64,000 bases of DNA from Streptomyces sp. ISL-87 (GCF_018614095.1 NZ_JAGGOY010000051.1:1-64000); one strand, 5' to 3'. Shown: positions 7,852-19,477, counted from the first letter of the stretch. Program-made: numbers and translations. Notes: generated by a model from the letters alone, not told the origin.

Positions 7852-9795
7852 GTGCAGCCCGGCAAGCCCCGGGGCGGCTCCCGCAGGGGAGTCCTGCGGG
7901 GCGGCCGGCTGTTCCAGGACGGAGCGCCCGGCGGCCCTGTGCTGCGGCTGTTCGTACGCCTCGTACGCCGGCCGCTGCTTCCGGCTGTCCGGCTGTGGCG
8001 GCGCAACATCCAGCTCCGGGTGGTCGCGGCCACCCTGCTGATGTCGCTGGCCGTGGTCCTCGCGCTGGGCTTCGTCGTCATCGCCCAGGTCAGCAAGGGT
8101 CTCCTCGACGCCAAGGAGGAGGCCGCGCAGAGCCAGGCCGCGGGCGGGTTCGCGGTCGCACAGGAGAAGGCCAACACGCCCTCCGCGGCGGACGGGCCCG
8201 ACGCCACCGACAACAAGGTCGGCCGGGACGCCAGCACCTGGATGAACTCGCTCGTCAAACAGCTCGCCAGTGGCGGGCAGACCGCGTTCGAGGTCGCCGC
8301 GCTCGGCGCCGGCACCGGTGAGCAGGCCCCGGCCGGCGGGCAGGGCGTCAAGGGCGCCCGCGCCTCCGGCAACGTGGACCCGACCGCGAGCGTCCCGCTG
8401 GGGCTGCGCAAGGCCGTCAACCACGCCACCGGCACCTTCAAGACCTTCTCGGAGATCAAGTACACCGCCGGGGCGGAGGAGAAGGACCCCGAGCCCGCGC
8501 TGGTCGTGGGCAAGCGGCTCACCGACATCAACGGGGACCCGTACGACCTGTACTACCTCTTCCCGCTCAAGCAGGAGGAGGAGTCCCTCAACCTGATCAA
8601 GGCCACGATCGCCACCGCCGGCCTGTTCGTGGTCGTGCTGCTCAGCGCGATCGCCTGGCTCGTCGTACGCCAGGTCGTGACCCCTGTCCGGATGGCCGCC
8701 GGGATCGCCGAGCGGCTCTCGGCCGGGCGGCTCCAGGAGCGGATGAAGGTCACCGGCGAGGACGACATCGCCCGGCTGGGCGAGGCCTTCAACAAGATGG
8801 CCCAGAACCTCCAGCTCAAGATCCAGCAGCTGGAGGACCTGTCCCGGCTCCAGCGCCGGTTCGTCTCGGACGTCTCGCACGAGCTGCGGACTCCGCTCAC
8901 CACGGTACGGATGGCCGCCGACGTCATCCACGACGCCCGGGTCGACTTCGACCCGGTCACCGCGCGTTCCGCCGAACTGCTCGCCGGGCAGCTCGACCGG
9001 TTCGAGTCGCTGCTCGCCGACCTGCTGGAGATCAGCCGGTTCGACGCGGGCGCGGCCGCCCTGGAGGCGGAGCCCGTCGACCTGCGGGACGTCGTACGCC
9101 GGGTCATCGACGGGGCCGAGCCGCTCGCGGAGCACAAGGGCACCCGGATCCGGGTCCTGGGGGACACCCAGCCGGTGATAGCCGAGGCCGACGCCCGGCG
9201 CGTGGAGCGGGTGCTGCGCAACCTCGTCGTCAACGCGGTGGAGCACGGCGAGGGCCGCGATGTGGTGGTCCGGCTCGCCTCGGCGGGCGGGGCCGTCGCG
9301 GTCGCCGTACGGGACTACGGGGTCGGGCTCAAGCCCGGCGAGGCCACCCGGGTCTTCAACCGCTTCTGGCGGGCCGACCCGGCGCGGGCGAGGACGACCG
9401 GCGGTACCGGGCTCGGTCTGTCCATCGCCGTCGAGGACGCCCGGCTGCACGGCGGGTGGCTCCAGGCGTGGGGCGAGCCGGGCGGCGGCTCGCAGTTCCG
9501 GCTGACCCTGCCGCGCACCGCCGACGAGCCGCTGCGGGGCTCCCCGATCCCGCTGGAACCCGAGGACTCGCGGGCCAACCGGGCCAGGGCCGCCGCCGAG
9601 GCGGCGGGCGCGGGCGCGGCACCGGTCCGCAAGGGCGGGGAGGGCGGCGACCGCTCGCCGATACCGCCGCGCTCCGCCGTCGCCGGCGCGCTGCCGGTAC
9701 CGGCGGACCCGACGGCCCTGCCGGGCAACGGGGCCCGTGTCGTGGCCCGGCCGGCCGACCAGGCAGCACAGGAGGATGGAGCAGGTGGACGCTGA
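7852..9795 (+). CDS. mtrB: Sensor histidine kinase MtrB
   Basis: This membrane kinase of 647 residues phosphorylates MtrA. TM1 is at about 55-79 and TM2 at about 248-270, bracketing an extracytoplasmic sensor domain of roughly 165 residues. A HAMP domain follows (about 270-323), then the H-box VSDVSHELRTPL with His343, and the HATPase domain with the N-box VVNAVEHGEG and the G-box TGGTGLGLSIA. The C-terminal 100 residues are Pro/Ala-rich and probably disordered. GTG at 7852 is chosen because it lies directly after the mtrA stop; no clear ribosome binding site is present, so coupling to mtrA translation is likely. The stop overlaps the lpqB start region by 11 bases. Confidence 0.95.
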   Translation: MQPGKPRGGSRRGVLRGGRLFQDGAPGGPVLRLFVRLVRRPLLPAVRLWRRNIQLRVVAATLLMSLAVVLALGFVVIAQVSKGLLDAKEEAAQSQAAGGFAVAQEKANTPSAADGPDATDNKVGRDASTWMNSLVKQLASGGQTAFEVAALGAGTGEQAPAGGQGVKGARASGNVDPTASVPLGLRKAVNHATGTFKTFSEIKYTAGAEEKDPEPALVVGKRLTDINGDPYDLYYLFPLKQEEESLNLIKATIATAGLFVVVLLSAIAWLVVRQVVTPVRMAAGIAERLSAGRLQERMKVTGEDDIARLGEAFNKMAQNLQLKIQQLEDLSRLQRRFVSDVSHELRTPLTTVRMAADVIHDARVDFDPVTARSAELLAGQLDRFESLLADLLEISRFDAGAAALEAEPVDLRDVVRRVIDGAEPLAEHKGTRIRVLGDTQPVIAEADARRVERVLRNLVVNAVEHGEGRDVVVRLASAGGAVAVAVRDYGVGLKPGEATRVFNRFWRADPARARTTGGTGLGLSIAVEDARLHGGWLQAWGEPGGGSQFRLTLPRTADEPLRGSPIPLEPEDSRANRARAAAEAAGAGAAPVRKGGEGGDRSPIPPRSAVAGALPVPADPTALPGNGARVVARPADQAAQEDGAGGR

Positions 9796-11644
9796 GCCCA
9801 GGAGCGCGCGAGTACAGGCCCGCCGGTCGCCCGGCGGACAGCTGCCGGGCGGGCGGGCGTACGCCGTCCTCGGCGCGGCGGGTCTGCTGCTGGCCGGGTG
9901 CGCGTCCATGCCCGACAGCGGTGAGATCCGCCAGGTGCAGGCCTCCCAGGGCGTCGACTCGCAGGTGCGGGTGTTCGGCGTACCGCCGGCCGACAAGGCC
10001 AGCCCGGCCGAGATCGTCGACGGCTTCCTGGAGGCGATGACCAGCGACGACCCGCAGCTGGAGACCGCCCGCAAGTACCTCACCGAGGACGCCGCGAAGA
10101 ACTGGAGGCCCGGCTCCGCCGTCACCGTGCTGTCGGCCGGCCTGGACCGGTACCCGGTGCAGGGCGACAAGGAGCCCGACGAGCCGCGCTGGAAGGTCAC
10201 CGGCAAGAAGCTCGCGACGGTGGACGAGCGCAGCGCGTACCAGCCGGAGACCGGCGGCGGGCGCTACGAGGAGTACCTCCAGCTGGTCCAGGTCAACAAG
10301 CAGTGGCGGATCGCCACCCCGCCCAGCAGCCTCGTGCTCAGCGAGTCCGACTTCCAGCGCATCTACAAGCCGGTCAACAAGTACTACTTCGCGGGCAGCA
10401 CCCTCGTCGCCGACCCGGTCTACGTGCGCCAGCGCAGTGACCCCGACTCGCGGATGGACCCCACCACCCAGACCGTGCAGTCGCTGCTCGCCGGTCCGTC
10501 GAAGTGGCTCGGGCCGGTCGTCACCTCCAACTTCCCCAGCGGGACTGCGCTTCGGGAGGGCACCAAGTCCCTTTCGTACGACGGGCAGAACACGCTGCGC
10601 GTGCCGCTCAACGAGAAGGCCGACAACGTCGCGCACCCGCAGTGCCAGAAGATGGCCACCCAACTCCTGTACACCGTCAGGGATCTGACGGCCTCCCGGC
10701 TCGACCGGGTGGAACTGGTGCGCTCCGACGGGAAGTCCTCGCAGTGCTCGGTGACGGGCGCGGCCGCGGCGGCGATCGCCAACCGGGCCCTCGCCCCCGA
10801 GCACCAGTACTACGTCGAGGGCTCCCGGCTGGTCCGGATGACCCTCGACGTCAACAGCGAGGACCAGCAGCAGGACAAGGCCGAGCCGGCGCCGGGGCCG
10901 CTGTCCACCGCGGCCGGGTTCAAGGTCGGCTCGGCGGCGGTCGCGTACGACGAGAAGCGCGCGGCGGTGGTCTCGGAGGATGGGCACGGGCTGTACGTCG
11001 TGAACCTGACGACGGCCGGCGCGATGCCGCCGGCGGTGCTGACCGGGAAGGCCGGCGGCAAGCTCACCGCGCCCAGCTGGGACGCGCTGGGCGACCTGTG
11101 GATCTCGGACCTGGGTCCGCAGAGCCCGGGTCTGTGGCGGGTGCCCGGCGGGACGGGAACCCCGCAGAAGGTCGAGGTGGCCGGACTCGGCGGCGGGAGG
11201 ATCACCGCGCTGAAGGCCTCCTCGGACGGGGTGCGGATCGCTCTGCTCGTGGAGAACGACGGCGGGCGCAAGAACCTCTTCATCGGGCGGGTCGAGCGGC
11301 CCGAGGGCAAGGCCGACGCCTCGGCGGTGTCGGTGCGCGAGCTGCGCCCGGCGGCCCCCCAGATGGCGGACGTGACGGCGATGAGCTGGGCGCCGCGGGG
11401 CCGGCTGCTGGTGGTGGGCCGGGAGAGCGGCGGGGTCGTGCAGGCCCGCTACATGCTGGCGGACGGTTCGATGGTCGCGGCCAGCCTGCCCGGGGCAACG
11501 GGGCTCAGCGCGGTGGCGGCGTCCGAGGACGAGGCGCAGCCGGTGGTGGCGTTCTCGGATGATGACGGGATCGTGTGGCTGCCGCCGGGGGCGCAGTGGC
11601 GCACGGTGGCGGCGGGCGGGCGGGCGCCGGTCTACCCGGGCTGA
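9785..11644 (+). CDS. lpqB: LpqB family beta-propeller lipoprotein
   Basis: The 619-residue lipoprotein is the usual third member of the MtrAB system; in mycobacteria it binds the MtrB extracellular domain and modulates signalling. A signal sequence ends in the lipobox LLAGC, making Cys39 the predicted lipidated residue. A GerMN-type domain occupies roughly 190-300 and the LpqB beta-propeller about 320-610. I choose GTG at 9785, because AGGAGG at 9770-9775 lies 9 bases before it; the in-frame ATG at 9776 sits directly against AGGAGG and would be too close. The gene overlaps the end of mtrB by 11 bases, consistent with co-translation. Confidence 0.93.
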   Translation: MDAEPRSARVQARRSPGGQLPGGRAYAVLGAAGLLLAGCASMPDSGEIRQVQASQGVDSQVRVFGVPPADKASPAEIVDGFLEAMTSDDPQLETARKYLTEDAAKNWRPGSAVTVLSAGLDRYPVQGDKEPDEPRWKVTGKKLATVDERSAYQPETGGGRYEEYLQLVQVNKQWRIATPPSSLVLSESDFQRIYKPVNKYYFAGSTLVADPVYVRQRSDPDSRMDPTTQTVQSLLAGPSKWLGPVVTSNFPSGTALREGTKSLSYDGQNTLRVPLNEKADNVAHPQCQKMATQLLYTVRDLTASRLDRVELVRSDGKSSQCSVTGAAAAAIANRALAPEHQYYVEGSRLVRMTLDVNSEDQQQDKAEPAPGPLSTAAGFKVGSAAVAYDEKRAAVVSEDGHGLYVVNLTTAGAMPPAVLTGKAGGKLTAPSWDALGDLWISDLGPQSPGLWRVPGGTGTPQKVEVAGLGGGRITALKASSDGVRIALLVENDGGRKNLFIGRVERPEGKADASAVSVRELRPAAPQMADVTAMSWAPRGRLLVVGRESGGVVQARYMLADGSMVAASLPGATGLSAVAASEDEAQPVVAFSDDDGIVWLPPGAQWRTVAAGGRAPVYPG

Positions 11645-11758
11645 GCTGCGCCGGGCTGAGCTTCGCCGATCTTCGGGCTGACCTGCGGGTTTCTCCAGGC
11701 TGCCGTGGGTTTTCCACAGGGGTGGCGGGCTGTCCCGGTGCCCGGGCAGAGTGGCCGT

Positions 11759-12517
11759 ATGCGGGGGTGGTGGCGGGAGCTGGCCGGGTTGGTCCTGCCG
11801 GTCGGCTGCGCCGGCTGCGGGGCCGGCCGGGAACTGGTGTGCGCGGGGTGCCGGGAAACGCTCAGTGGGGCCGGGGCGGGGCGTGTACGGCCGACTGCGG
11901 GGCCCGCGGGGCTGCCCGCGGTGTATGCGGCCGCGGCGTACGGGGACGCCGTACGAGAGGTCGTACTGGCCCACAAGGAGCGCGGGGCGCTGCCGCTGGC
12001 CGGGGCGCTCGGCACGGCCTTGGCGGCGGCGGTCCGGGCCGGCGAGCACGGGGCGGCCGGGGCGGCGGGGGAGCTGGTCCTGGTGCCGGTGCCCTCGGCG
12101 CGGTGGCAGGTCCGGGCGCGCGGGCACGATCCGGCGCGCAGGATCGCGCTGGCCGCCTCGGCGCGGCTGCGGCGGGCCGGTGTTCCCGCGCGCGTGGCGC
12201 CCGTACTGCGGCTGCGGCGGCCGGTGGCGGACCAGGCGGGCCTGGGGGCCCGGCAGCGGCGGGAGAACCTCGCCGGCGCCCTGGGGGTGTGCCGGGACGG
12301 CGCGCGGCTGACGGCCGGGGCGCGGCTCGTCCTCGTGGACGACTTGATCACCACTGGAGCCACGCTCGCGGAGGCGGCCCGCGCGGTGCGCGCCGCCGGG
12401 CTGGTGGAGGGGGCGCGGGCGGGGTCGGTGCTGAGGGCGGCCGTGGTGGCCGCGCCGGCTGACTCCTTCCGGGGGATCCGGCCCGCGGAAAACCCGTACA
12501 GAGCCAAATTCTTCTGA
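11759..12517 (+). CDS. comF: ComF family phosphoribosyltransferase-like protein
   Basis: The 252-residue protein has an N-terminal zinc-ribbon-like set of cysteines (Cys17, Cys20, Cys28, Cys31) and a C-terminal PRTase fold with the PRPP-binding motif LVLVDDLITTGATL at about 191-204. ComF proteins are linked to DNA uptake and processing in naturally competent bacteria; in actinomycetes the role is unclear. The start at 11759 places the Cys motif near the N-terminus; a longer start at 11705 would add 18 unrelated residues. It lies 114 bases after lpqB on the same strand, as in other actinobacteria. No competence genes are seen in the window. Confidence 0.88.
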   Translation: MRGWWRELAGLVLPVGCAGCGAGRELVCAGCRETLSGAGAGRVRPTAGPAGLPAVYAAAAYGDAVREVVLAHKERGALPLAGALGTALAAAVRAGEHGAAGAAGELVLVPVPSARWQVRARGHDPARRIALAASARLRRAGVPARVAPVLRLRRPVADQAGLGARQRRENLAGALGVCRDGARLTAGARLVLVDDLITTGATLAEAARAVRAAGLVEGARAGSVLRAAVVAAPADSFRGIRPAENPYRAKFF

Positions 12518-12525
12518 ATAGATTT

Positions 12526-12551
12526 GGAACTGGTGGGGAAGGCGCATCGTT
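12526..12551 (+). promoter_or_regulatory. Candidate sigma-R (disulphide stress) promoter upstream of hpf
   Basis: GGAAC (12526-12530), exactly 18 bases, then GTT (12549-12551). The sigma-R consensus in Streptomyces is GGAAT-N18-GTT; seven of eight consensus bases and the exact spacing match. The leader to the hpf start would be about 315 bases. Sigma-R is known to connect thiol stress to translation quality control. Confidence 0.5.
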
Positions 12552-12679
12552 GCAGGTAGTAAGAGGGAGTAGCCACCTGAACGGAGGTACGTTCCGGTAG
12601 CGGGTGCCGACAACCGCCATAGAGGGATATGTTCGGTTGTGAGGAACTGGCGAGCCTTGGCCCCATGCACCGGATCGCA

Positions 12680-12694
12680 CGTTTCGAAACGTTT
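12680..12694. promoter_or_regulatory. Overlapping palindromes in the hpf leader
   Basis: CGTTTCGAAACG (12680-12691) is a perfect 12-bp palindrome and overlaps GAAACGTTTC (12685-12694), a perfect 10-bp palindrome. They sit about 180 bases before hpf in a 355-base intergenic region and could be an operator. No regulator is assigned. Confidence 0.35.
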
Positions 12695-12792
12695 CGGATC
12701 TTCGTGTCAGAGGCAGTCTCTCGACTCCGAAGTCGGTGGGGTGTAGATCTTGCCGATGGGGGAGGAGGAGGTGAAAGTCGCCAAGTCCGAGG

Positions 12793-12810
12793 CTCCGGTG
12801 TTCACCGGAG
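12793..12810 (+). promoter_or_regulatory. Stem-loop in the hpf leader
   Basis: TCCGGT (from 12794) pairs with ACCGGA (to 12809) around a four-base GTTC loop, giving a stem of at least seven pairs when flanking bases are included. It lies about 60 bases before the hpf start and has no T-run, so it is not a terminator; it may influence leader folding. Confidence 0.3.
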
Positions 12811-12872
12811 TCTGGTGCGAAAGGGAGACGCTTCGCCCCATGCGGCGGAGCTATCCGGGAACGGAGTTCTGC

Positions 12873-13568
12873 GTGGACATCGTCGTCAAGGGCCGTAAGA
12901 CCGAGGTGCCCGACCGGTTCCGCAAGCACGTGGCCGAGAAGCTGAATCCGGAGCGGATCCAGAAGCTCGACGCCAAGGTGATCAGCTTGGACGTAGAGGT
13001 GTCCAAGGAGCTCAACCCGCGCCAGGCCGACCGTTCCGACCGCGTGGAGATCACCCTGCATTCGCGGGGCCCGGTGATTCGTGCCGAGGCGGCCGCCGCC
13101 GACCCGTACGCGGCGCTGGACCTCGCGCAGGACAAGCTGGAGGCCCGGCTGCGCAAGCAGCACGACAAGCGCTACACCCGCCGTGGAAACGGCCGGCTCT
13201 CGGCGGCCGAGGTCGCCGACGTGGTGCCGGACGCCGCGACCCTGAACGGGAATGGCATGCCGGTCGGCGAGGAGAAGGCGGACGCCATCCCGACCACCCG
13301 GATCGGGTCGCTTGAAGTGCAGGGCGAAGGCCCGCTCGTCGTCCGCGAGAAGACCCACTCGGCCGCACCTATGTCGCTCGACCAGGCTCTGTACGAGATG
13401 GAGCTGGTCGGCCACGACTTCTATCTGTTCGTCGACTCCGAAACCAAGCTGCCCAGCGTCGTGTACCGGCGCCACGCTTACGACTACGGCGTTATCCACG
13501 TGAACCCCGACGGGGCGTCGACCTCCGAGGAGCCGCGCGGCGGCGCCGGCGGAGCGCTCGGCGGCTGA
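12873..13568 (+). CDS. hpf: Long ribosome hibernation-promoting factor (HPF)
   Basis: The 231-residue protein is a long-form HPF. The N-terminal S30AE domain (about 1-105) binds the small subunit near the decoding centre, and the C-terminal dimerisation domain (about 165-220, PMSLDQALYEMELVGHDF then VVYRRHAYDYGVIH) pairs two ribosomes into inactive 100S particles. The middle linker is variable. GTG at 12873 is chosen because GGAG lies 6 bases before it and homology starts there (VDIVVKGRKTEVPDRFR). A start at 12750 would add 41 residues, has no family support and would run through the leader stem-loop. A sigma-R-like promoter lies upstream. Confidence 0.93.
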   Translation: MDIVVKGRKTEVPDRFRKHVAEKLNPERIQKLDAKVISLDVEVSKELNPRQADRSDRVEITLHSRGPVIRAEAAAADPYAALDLAQDKLEARLRKQHDKRYTRRGNGRLSAAEVADVVPDAATLNGNGMPVGEEKADAIPTTRIGSLEVQGEGPLVVREKTHSAAPMSLDQALYEMELVGHDFYLFVDSETKLPSVVYRRHAYDYGVIHVNPDGASTSEEPRGGAGGALGG

Positions 13569-13586
13569 CAAGTCATTCGGTTTTTT

Positions 13587-13624
13587 GCCCCTGCGGGATG
13601 GATGCTCAGGCGTCCCGCAGGGGC
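13587..13624. terminator. GC-rich hairpin after hpf
   Basis: GCCCCTGCGGGA (13587-13598) pairs perfectly with TCCCGCAGGGGC (13613-13624) around a 14-base loop. The T-run TTTTTT precedes the hairpin instead of following it, so it is an atypical terminator on the hpf strand. It probably still separates hpf from the response-regulator gene. Confidence 0.65.
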
Positions 13625-13766
13625 ACTTGTATGACTCGTATGCGCCGTCCGGGCCCCCGGTAGCCCCCCGCCGGGTGGCGCGGGCATGGAATCATGGCGG
13701 GCAGTCAATCGGCGGCTGACCCCGCAGGGTTGGCCCGGCAGCTCGGCACATGCAGGGGGAGGAACG

Positions 13767-14504
13767 ATGGCGGACAGCTTCGGACCGGTGCGCGGCAACG
13801 ACGGTGCGGACTGCCGTGAGGATCGTGAGGGGGAACCGGCCGGCGAGCCCATCAGGGTGCTCGTGGTCGACGACCACGCCCTGTTCCGGCGCGGGCTGGA
13901 GATCGTCCTCGCGCAGGAAGAGGACATCCAGGTCGTCGGCGAGGCCGGGGACGGGGCGGAGGCGGTGGACAAGGCCGCGGATCTCCTCCCGGACATCGTG
14001 CTGATGGACGTACGGATGCCGAGGCGCGGCGGGATCGAGGCGTGCACCTCGATCAAGGAGGTGGCCCCCTCCGCGAAGATCATCATGCTGACGATCAGCG
14101 ACGAGGAGGCGGACCTCTACGACGCGATCAAGGCGGGTGCGACGGGGTACCTGTTGAAGGAGATCTCGACGGACGAGGTCGCCACGGCGATCCGGGCCGT
14201 GGCGGACGGGCAGTCGCAGATCAGTCCGTCGATGGCGTCGAAGCTGCTGACCGAGTTCAAGTCGATGATCCAGCGCACCGACGAGCGGCGGCTGGTGCCG
14301 GCGCCGAGGCTGACGGACAGGGAACTGGAAGTCCTGAAGCTGGTCGCCACCGGGATGAACAACCGGGACATCGCCAAGGAGTTGTTCATCTCCGAGAACA
14401 CGGTGAAGAACCACGTCCGCAACATCCTGGAGAAGCTTCAGCTGCACTCCAGGATGGAGGCCGTGGTGTATGCGATGCGGGAGAAGATCCTGGAGATCCG
14501 GTAG
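13767..14504 (+). CDS. NarL/FixJ-family response regulator, no adjacent kinase
   Basis: The 245-residue protein has a receiver domain (about 29-150) with VVDDHALF (33-40) and phospho-acceptor Asp81 in LMDVRMPR, a Lys in GYLLKE, and a LuxR-type helix-turn-helix (about 175-240) with LTDRELEVLKLVATGM and NTVKNHVRNILEKL. It is preceded by a polar N-terminal extension of about 28 residues. ATG at 13767 is chosen because GGGGGAGGA lies just upstream. No histidine kinase gene is nearby, so it is an orphan or is served in trans. Its target genes cannot be told from the sequence. Confidence 0.92.
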   Translation: MADSFGPVRGNDGADCREDREGEPAGEPIRVLVVDDHALFRRGLEIVLAQEEDIQVVGEAGDGAEAVDKAADLLPDIVLMDVRMPRRGGIEACTSIKEVAPSAKIIMLTISDEEADLYDAIKAGATGYLLKEISTDEVATAIRAVADGQSQISPSMASKLLTEFKSMIQRTDERRLVPAPRLTDRELEVLKLVATGMNNRDIAKELFISENTVKNHVRNILEKLQLHSRMEAVVYAMREKILEIR

Positions 14505-14508
14505 GGGC

Positions 14509-14590
14509 GGGGTCGGAGTCGGCCGGGGTCGGAATCGGCCGGGGTCGGAGTCGGCCGGGGTCAGAGTCCGGCCGGGGTCAGAGTCCGGCC
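14509..14590. repeat. 16/17-bp tandem repeat overlapping a gene 3' end
   Basis: Three 16-bp units based on GGGGTCGGAGTCGGCC (14509-14556) are followed by two 17-bp units based on GGGGTCAGAGTCCGGCC (14557-14590). The last copy enters the 3' end of the YcaQ-like gene and supplies its last codons and stop. The array lies between two convergent genes. Confidence 0.85.
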
Positions 14591-15753
14591 AGTTCCGCGG
14601 TGACGGCTTCCGCTTCCTCGGGAGAACCGGAGCGCTCCACCCGTACCGCGTCGCAGCCCACCCAGGACGCCGCCTCGCGCAGGGCCTCGGCCATCGGGCG
14701 GGCCGCCTTGAGGGTGGTCAGGGACAGCTGGCGGGCCACCAGGGCGGTCCCCTCGCGGGCCGGGTCGACGCGGCCCTGGAGCCGGCCGCCGGCCAGCAGC
14801 GGCATCGCGAAGTAGCCGTGTATCCGCTTGGGCTTGGGGACGTACGCCTCCAGGCGGTGCGTGAAACCGAAGATCCGCTCGGTGCGCGGGCGGTCCCAGA
14901 CCAGGGAGTCGAACGGGGACAGGAGCGTCGTGCGGTGCCGGCCGCGCGGGACGGTCACCAGCGCCTCCGGGTCCGCCCAGGCCGGCTTGGACCAGCCTTC
15001 GACCTCGACCGGGACGAGCCCCGAGTCCGCGATCACCGCATCGACCTGCTCGCCCTTGAGGCGGTGGTAGTCCGCGATGTCGGCGCGGGTGCCGACCCCC
15101 AGGGACTGGCCGGCCAGGGCGACCAGGCGGCGCAGGCACTCGCGGTCGTCCAGGTCGTCATGGAGCAGGGCGTCGGGGACGGCGCGCTCGGGCAGGTCGT
15201 AGACCCGCTTCCAGCCGCGGCGTTCACCGCAGACGACCTCGCCGGTGTCCAGCAGCCACTCCACCGCGATCTTGGACTCGGACCACTCGAACCACTCCCC
15301 GCCGTTCTTGGCGCCGCCGAGCTCGGTCGAGGTCAGCGGGCCGTCGGCCTTGAGGCGGTCCAGGACCGCCCGCGTCGAGCGCTCCTTGTCCTGGAGGACG
15401 TGCCAGCGGTGGCCGCGGGCCCGGCGCGCGCGGCGTCGGAAGGCGAAGTGCGGCCACTCCTCGATGGGGAGGATGCAGGCCGCGTGCGACCAGTACTCGA
15501 AGGCGTGGCTGTCGGACCAGTAGGCGGACTCCACCGCCGTACGGCCCACCGAGCCCAGGCGCGCGTAGGGGATCAGCTCGTGCGACCGGGCCAGCACCGA
15601 GATCGTGTCCAGCTGTACGGCGCCCAGGTGGCGCAGCACCCCGCGCACCCCGCCGCGGCGGTCCGGGGCGCCGAGGAAGCCCTGGGCGCGCAGGGCGATC
15701 CGGCGCGCCTCGTCGGCGGACAGGGACACGGTCGGCGGCGGTGTGGTCGTCAT
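14578..15753 (-). CDS. YcaQ-like winged-helix DNA glycosylase (HTH_42 family)
   Basis: The 391-residue protein belongs to the HTH_42/YcaQ family. E. coli YcaQ unhooks DNA interstrand crosslinks, and Streptomyces relatives such as AlkZ protect producers from their own alkylating antibiotics. The catalytic QxD motif is present as Gln47-Leu-Asp49 in VQLDTISV. Winged-helix modules follow, and conserved blocks such as SPFDSLVWDRPRTERIF and GYFAMPLLAGG are recognisable. No biosynthetic cluster is nearby, so housekeeping crosslink or alkyl repair is more likely than self-resistance. The start follows from the N-terminal TTTPPP leader before SADEARRIAL. The gene begins 9 bases after the acetyltransferase stop, probably in one operon. 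Confidence 0.85.
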   Translation of the reverse strand: MTTTPPPTVSLSADEARRIALRAQGFLGAPDRRGGVRGVLRHLGAVQLDTISVLARSHELIPYARLGSVGRTAVESAYWSDSHAFEYWSHAACILPIEEWPHFAFRRRARRARGHRWHVLQDKERSTRAVLDRLKADGPLTSTELGGAKNGGEWFEWSESKIAVEWLLDTGEVVCGERRGWKRVYDLPERAVPDALLHDDLDDRECLRRLVALAGQSLGVGTRADIADYHRLKGEQVDAVIADSGLVPVEVEGWSKPAWADPEALVTVPRGRHRTTLLSPFDSLVWDRPRTERIFGFTHRLEAYVPKPKRIHGYFAMPLLAGGRLQGRVDPAREGTALVARQLSLTTLKAARPMAEALREAASWVGCDAVRVERSGSPEEAEAVTAELAGL

Positions 15754-15762
15754 GGGCGAACC

Positions 15763-16344
15763 CTAGACGCGGCTACTGACAGCGGGCAGATACGGCAGCG
15801 AGGACGGCAGACCGAGGTCGGCGGGGAGCAGGGAGGCGAGCCAGCAGTCCCGGCGGGTGCCGTTGTGGTCGAGGCCGGCACGCTGTACGCCCTCCAGGCG
15901 GAACCCCGCCTTCTTCGCCACCGTGCGCGATGCGGTGTTCCCGACCTCCGCACGCCATTCCATCCGTGCGCAGCCCAGCTCGTCGAAGGCCCACCGGGCC
16001 ACCGCGCCGACCGCCTCGGTGATCAGCCCCCTGCCCCGGAACTCCTTGGCGCCCCAGTAGCCGATCTCGTAAGTGCCCTGGCCCCGGATCCGGGCGCTCA
16101 CCGCGCCGGCCAGGGCGCCGTCGGCGGCGAGCCGGACCGCGAAGGTGTACTCCGTGTCCTCGCGCCACCCGGCGGGGGCGATGTGCAGGATGAAGCTCTC
16201 CGCTTCCTCCCGCCGGTAAGGGGAGGGGAGCGGCAGCCAGCGCTGGATGGCGGGGTCCTGGCACGCCGCGTGCACCGCGTCGATGTCCGCCGGGGTGAAC
16301 GGGGTCAGCACGAGCCGGTCGGTGGTCAGTGTGATGGGCTCCAT
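15763..16344 (-). CDS. GNAT family N-acetyltransferase (RimJ/RimL-like)
   Basis: The 193-residue protein is a GNAT fold enzyme that transfers acetyl from acetyl-CoA to an amine. Typical elements are TDRLVLTPFTPADIDAV at the N-terminus, EIGYWGAKEFRGRGLITEAV with the CoA pyrophosphate loop FRGRGL, and the C-terminal NTASRTVAKKAGF motif. This layout is most like RimJ/RimL proteins that acetylate protein N-termini, but the substrate cannot be assigned. ATG at 16344 is chosen to match the family N-terminus; the frame extends upstream with basic non-homologous sequence. It is upstream of the YcaQ-like gene on the same strand. Confidence 0.88.
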   Translation of the reverse strand: MEPITLTTDRLVLTPFTPADIDAVHAACQDPAIQRWLPLPSPYRREEAESFILHIAPAGWREDTEYTFAVRLAADGALAGAVSARIRGQGTYEIGYWGAKEFRGRGLITEAVGAVARWAFDELGCARMEWRAEVGNTASRTVAKKAGFRLEGVQRAGLDHNGTRRDCWLASLLPADLGLPSSLPYLPAVSSRV

Positions 16345-16486
16345 GAACGGATTCTGATACCGCAGGGCGTTCCGGGCGAACACTTTTCGCCTACACCGGC
16401 ACCTTCCGCGTCCCCCGTACGTTCTCATTCCGGGCACCCGTGCCCTGCGGATAAGGCGGACCTCCCGACGCGACCGCGTCCTCGCT

Positions 16487-16492
16487 TACGAT
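16487..16492 (+). promoter_or_regulatory. Candidate -10 element for secA
   Basis: TACGAT lies about 80 bases before the secA GTG and fits the TANNNT pattern of vegetative promoters. The -35 position 17-18 bases upstream (CCCGAC) is weak, so this is a tentative promoter. Confidence 0.3.
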
Positions 16493-16570
16493 GGCCGTTG
16501 CGGTGGGGCCCACCCTCCGTGCCCGTGTACGAACCAGTGCCAGGCCCGACCGGCAAGGAGACAAACCTCG

Positions 16571-19360
<2,790 letters not shown>

Positions 19361-19380
19361 CCGCCCCCAGGGGCACCCCC

Positions 19381-19420
19381 GCCGGGGCCGGACACCGCGC
19401 AGCTGGTGTCCGGCCCCGGC
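19381..19420 (+). terminator. Strong hairpin terminator after secA
   Basis: GCCGGGGCCGGACACC (19381-19396) pairs perfectly with GGTGTCCGGCCCCGGC (19405-19420) around 8 bases. Only a short GTCGTTGT follows, so it is a GC-rich terminator of the kind common in Streptomyces. Confidence 0.85.
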
Positions 19421-19477
19421 GTCGTTGTACGAGGACTGTGCGGCGCCGTTGCCGGGGGCCGGCCCCAGGACCCCGGC

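Noticed and set aside
9776..9778. ATG at 9776 as the lpqB start
   Set aside because: The AGGAGG ribosome binding site touches it directly; GTG 9785 has the correct spacing.
12750..12872. Longer N-terminal start for HPF
   Set aside because: It adds 41 residues absent from the family and lies in a leader with a stem-loop; a GGAG 6 bases before GTG 12873 fits better.
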